A stretch of 15,746 nucleotides of DNA, from positions 1 through 15,746 of the forward strand of contig JBJEDT010000008.1 of assembly GCA_051872335.1 (NCBI GenBank), read 5' to 3'. Shown here piece after piece: positions 14,840 to 15,746 of the stretch. Within the stretch, counting starts at the first letter, position 1. The number at the start of each line of letters is the position of its first letter. Below the pieces are notes generated by a model. The model saw nothing but the letters and a program-made list of their open reading frames with translations. It made no database searches and was not told the DNA's origin. Source of the DNA: SUG2458 sp051872335. Its GTDB lineage: Bacteria; Bacillota_I; Bacilli_A; RFN20; CAG-826. A program made the position numbers and the translations under genes.

Positions 14840-15214
14840 GAAATTTTTTTAATATCTATAGATTGATTATACTAAATGACATTATAATTATTTTTTAAAT
14901 TTTTATGTTCTTTTATGACATTTACTTTATAAAGTTAAACCTTAAACGCAATGTTATTACAAAACAAACATCTAAAAACTAGTATCTTTTCAAACGTACA
15001 CAAAATAAGAAATAAAACATAAAAAATAAAAGATTATGGTTTACTAGTATGAACTATAAATTAATATTTTTACTATTCTCAAATTTATGACGATTTAAAC
15101 TAATAAAAATAATATGTTGTAGTTATACAATATAATGAAAACCCTAATGTTTCTACTGATTAAACTATACTAATAAAAGGAATATTCATAATTGAACTAT
15201 GTCGCTTTTATTGC

Positions 15215-15619
15215 TTATTCGCTTGTACTATTTTCATTATGTTTATTAACATAAATCATTCGTTTTTGATGAAGGGTTTCTATTTCTCCAACTCTTGCTG
15301 CATAAGCATATATTCTTATTAATTACCATCCTGTAACTTTGCATCTACACTCTTTAAGTGTAAATCTTTCCTCATTAAAAATAACATTTTTAGAATCTAT
15401 TAAAATTTCATTAAATTCATTTGGTTTTATTGTAATATATAATTCATCACCAATAGAAACAACACCTGCTTGAATTAATTCATCCATTTTTGGTAATGCA
15501 TCTTCTGACTTTTTAAGCGAATTAGTAGAAATTTTAGACATATCTACTTTTGGAAAAACAAATTTTTTAACTTCCTGGAGTTTCTTAAATTGTTCAATTT
15601 CTAACAAATAATTATGCAC
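15215..15619 (-). pseudogene. RAMA/DUF4357-like domain gene interrupted by an in-frame TAA
   Basis: The intact part (15323-15619) encodes 98 residues ending DELIQAGVVSIGDELYITIKP...KECRCKVTGW. The pattern (aGvv..GdeLyi, then a Gly-Trp near the end) resembles C-terminal DNA-binding domains such as RAMA or DUF4357 found with restriction or modification proteins; this is a pattern-level match only. A TAA (complement of 15323-15325) stops it at GW, but the same frame then continues for 35 codons (IRIYAYAARVGEIETLHQKR and beyond) to a TAA at 15215-15217, reading like the natural domain end. One base change (AAA to TAA) would explain this. The start is uncertain: GTG at 15619 overlaps the AGGAGG, so TTG at 15607 with about 11-nt spacing is more likely. 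The N-terminal partner domain is absent, so this may be a remnant. Confidence 0.5.
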
Positions 15620-15623
15620 CTCC

Positions 15624-15680
15624 TCAATAATAAGAATTGTATTTGCTCATCATGTTATATAAGCGTTAAGTATTGCTCAT
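15624..15680 (-). other. Two tiny SD-preceded ORFs upstream of the interrupted gene
   Basis: On the minus strand, GAGGTGAT (complement of 15686-15693) is ideally spaced before ATG at 15680, which encodes only MSNT before TAA. A second ATG at 15650 encodes MSKYNSYY and its TGA (15624-15626) abuts the AGGAGG of the following gene. Both begin ATGAGCAA, with TTGCTCAT repeated at 15643-15650 and 15673-15680 on the plus strand. They may be leader peptides or debris of a decayed start region. Confidence 0.3.
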
Positions 15681-15746
15681 TTTTCATCACCTCATTAAAC
15701 AGTATATAAAATATTAAAATGACAATAATTGTTATTATGAGAAGAA

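Larger units (their letters stand above)
14715..15214. other. AT-rich stretch without recognisable gene (about 500 bp)
   Basis: No ORF of convincing length or with a recognisable product was found on either strand, and no tRNA, riboswitch or strong GC hairpin. Small features seen: palindromes ATCTATAGAT (14856-14865) and ACTTTATAAAGT (14924-14935), an ACTAGTAT direct repeat (14978-14985 and 15043-15050), and the TTACTGTA pair. It may be decayed sequence, being next to an interrupted gene. Confidence 0.6.

Noticed and set aside
14840..15200. Possible small RNA in the AT-rich gap
   Set aside because: Several TATAAT-like boxes occur but without matching -35 boxes, and there is no GC-containing hairpin with T-tail to define an RNA.
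15199..15261. 20-codon hydrophobic plus-strand ORF from a TTG with AAAGGA upstream (NYVAFIAYSLVLFSLCLLT), toxin-like
   Set aside because: It is antisense to the tail of the interrupted gene, uses TTG, and hydrophobic antisense peptides are common opposite Lys/Asn-rich coding sequence; no antitoxin RNA was seen.

Overview
The window reads as chromosomal DNA of a low-GC, AT-rich bacterium using the standard genetic code: genes end at TGA as well as TAA (for example 6512-6514 and 9344-9346), and tryptophan is TGG throughout. The lipoprotein signal peptides, strong AGGAGG-type ribosome binding sites, a perfect match to the CcpA cre consensus, and the absence of any outer-membrane gene point to a Bacillota/Bacilli-type organism. 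A fermentative, host-associated relative of Erysipelotrichia, RF39 or Acholeplasma-like lineages would fit; this placement is inference, since no rRNA or marker gene is present.

Left edge (1-1900, all minus strand): the N-terminal 308 residues of an oligoendopeptidase F cut by the window start; a small unrecognised 85-aa gene behind a promoter carrying TTTGTC-type repeats; and a small membrane protein with the sequence signature of the CrtO glycosyl-diaponeurosporenoate acyltransferase family.

Core (2040-12120): a maltodextrin/starch-type utilisation locus. A 601-aa surface lipoprotein, with an InlB-type repeat followed by four beta-rich modules that look like SusE/SusF-type starch-binding units, has its own canonical promoter. 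That promoter is flanked by a perfect cre site and overlapped at the transcription start by an 18-bp perfect palindrome with a central CG, as expected for a LacI-family operator. Convergent to it is a compact LacI-family regulator, apparently made from a leaderless mRNA. Divergent from the regulator runs a tight five-gene operon: a cytoplasmic neopullulanase/cyclomaltodextrinase-type GH13 enzyme, a solute-binding protein, two MalF/MalG-like permeases and a dedicated MalK-like ATPase with a doubled C-terminal region. Inferred working order: the lipoprotein holds alpha-glucan at the cell surface, the ABC transporter imports oligosaccharides, and the GH13 enzyme cleaves them inside. The LacI-type protein and CcpA set expression. 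Two of the junctions in the operon are ATGA stop/start overlaps, implying translational coupling. A hairpin terminator at 12096-12120 closes it.

Right part (12128-14714, minus strand): two esterases, each with its own likely promoter. One is a cytoplasmic HSL-family alpha/beta hydrolase; the other is a secreted lipoprotein of the rhamnogalacturonan-acetylesterase-like SGNH family with a C-terminal beta-rich domain. Together they suggest de-acetylation of plant polysaccharide fragments.

Right edge (14715-15746): about 500 bp of AT-rich DNA without a recognisable gene, then a small gene resembling a RAMA/DUF4357-type DNA-binding domain. It is broken by an in-frame TAA, after which the family-like sequence continues in the same frame for 35 codons. 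Very short SD-preceded ORFs lie just upstream of it. No tRNA, rRNA, CRISPR array, IS element or phage gene was seen.
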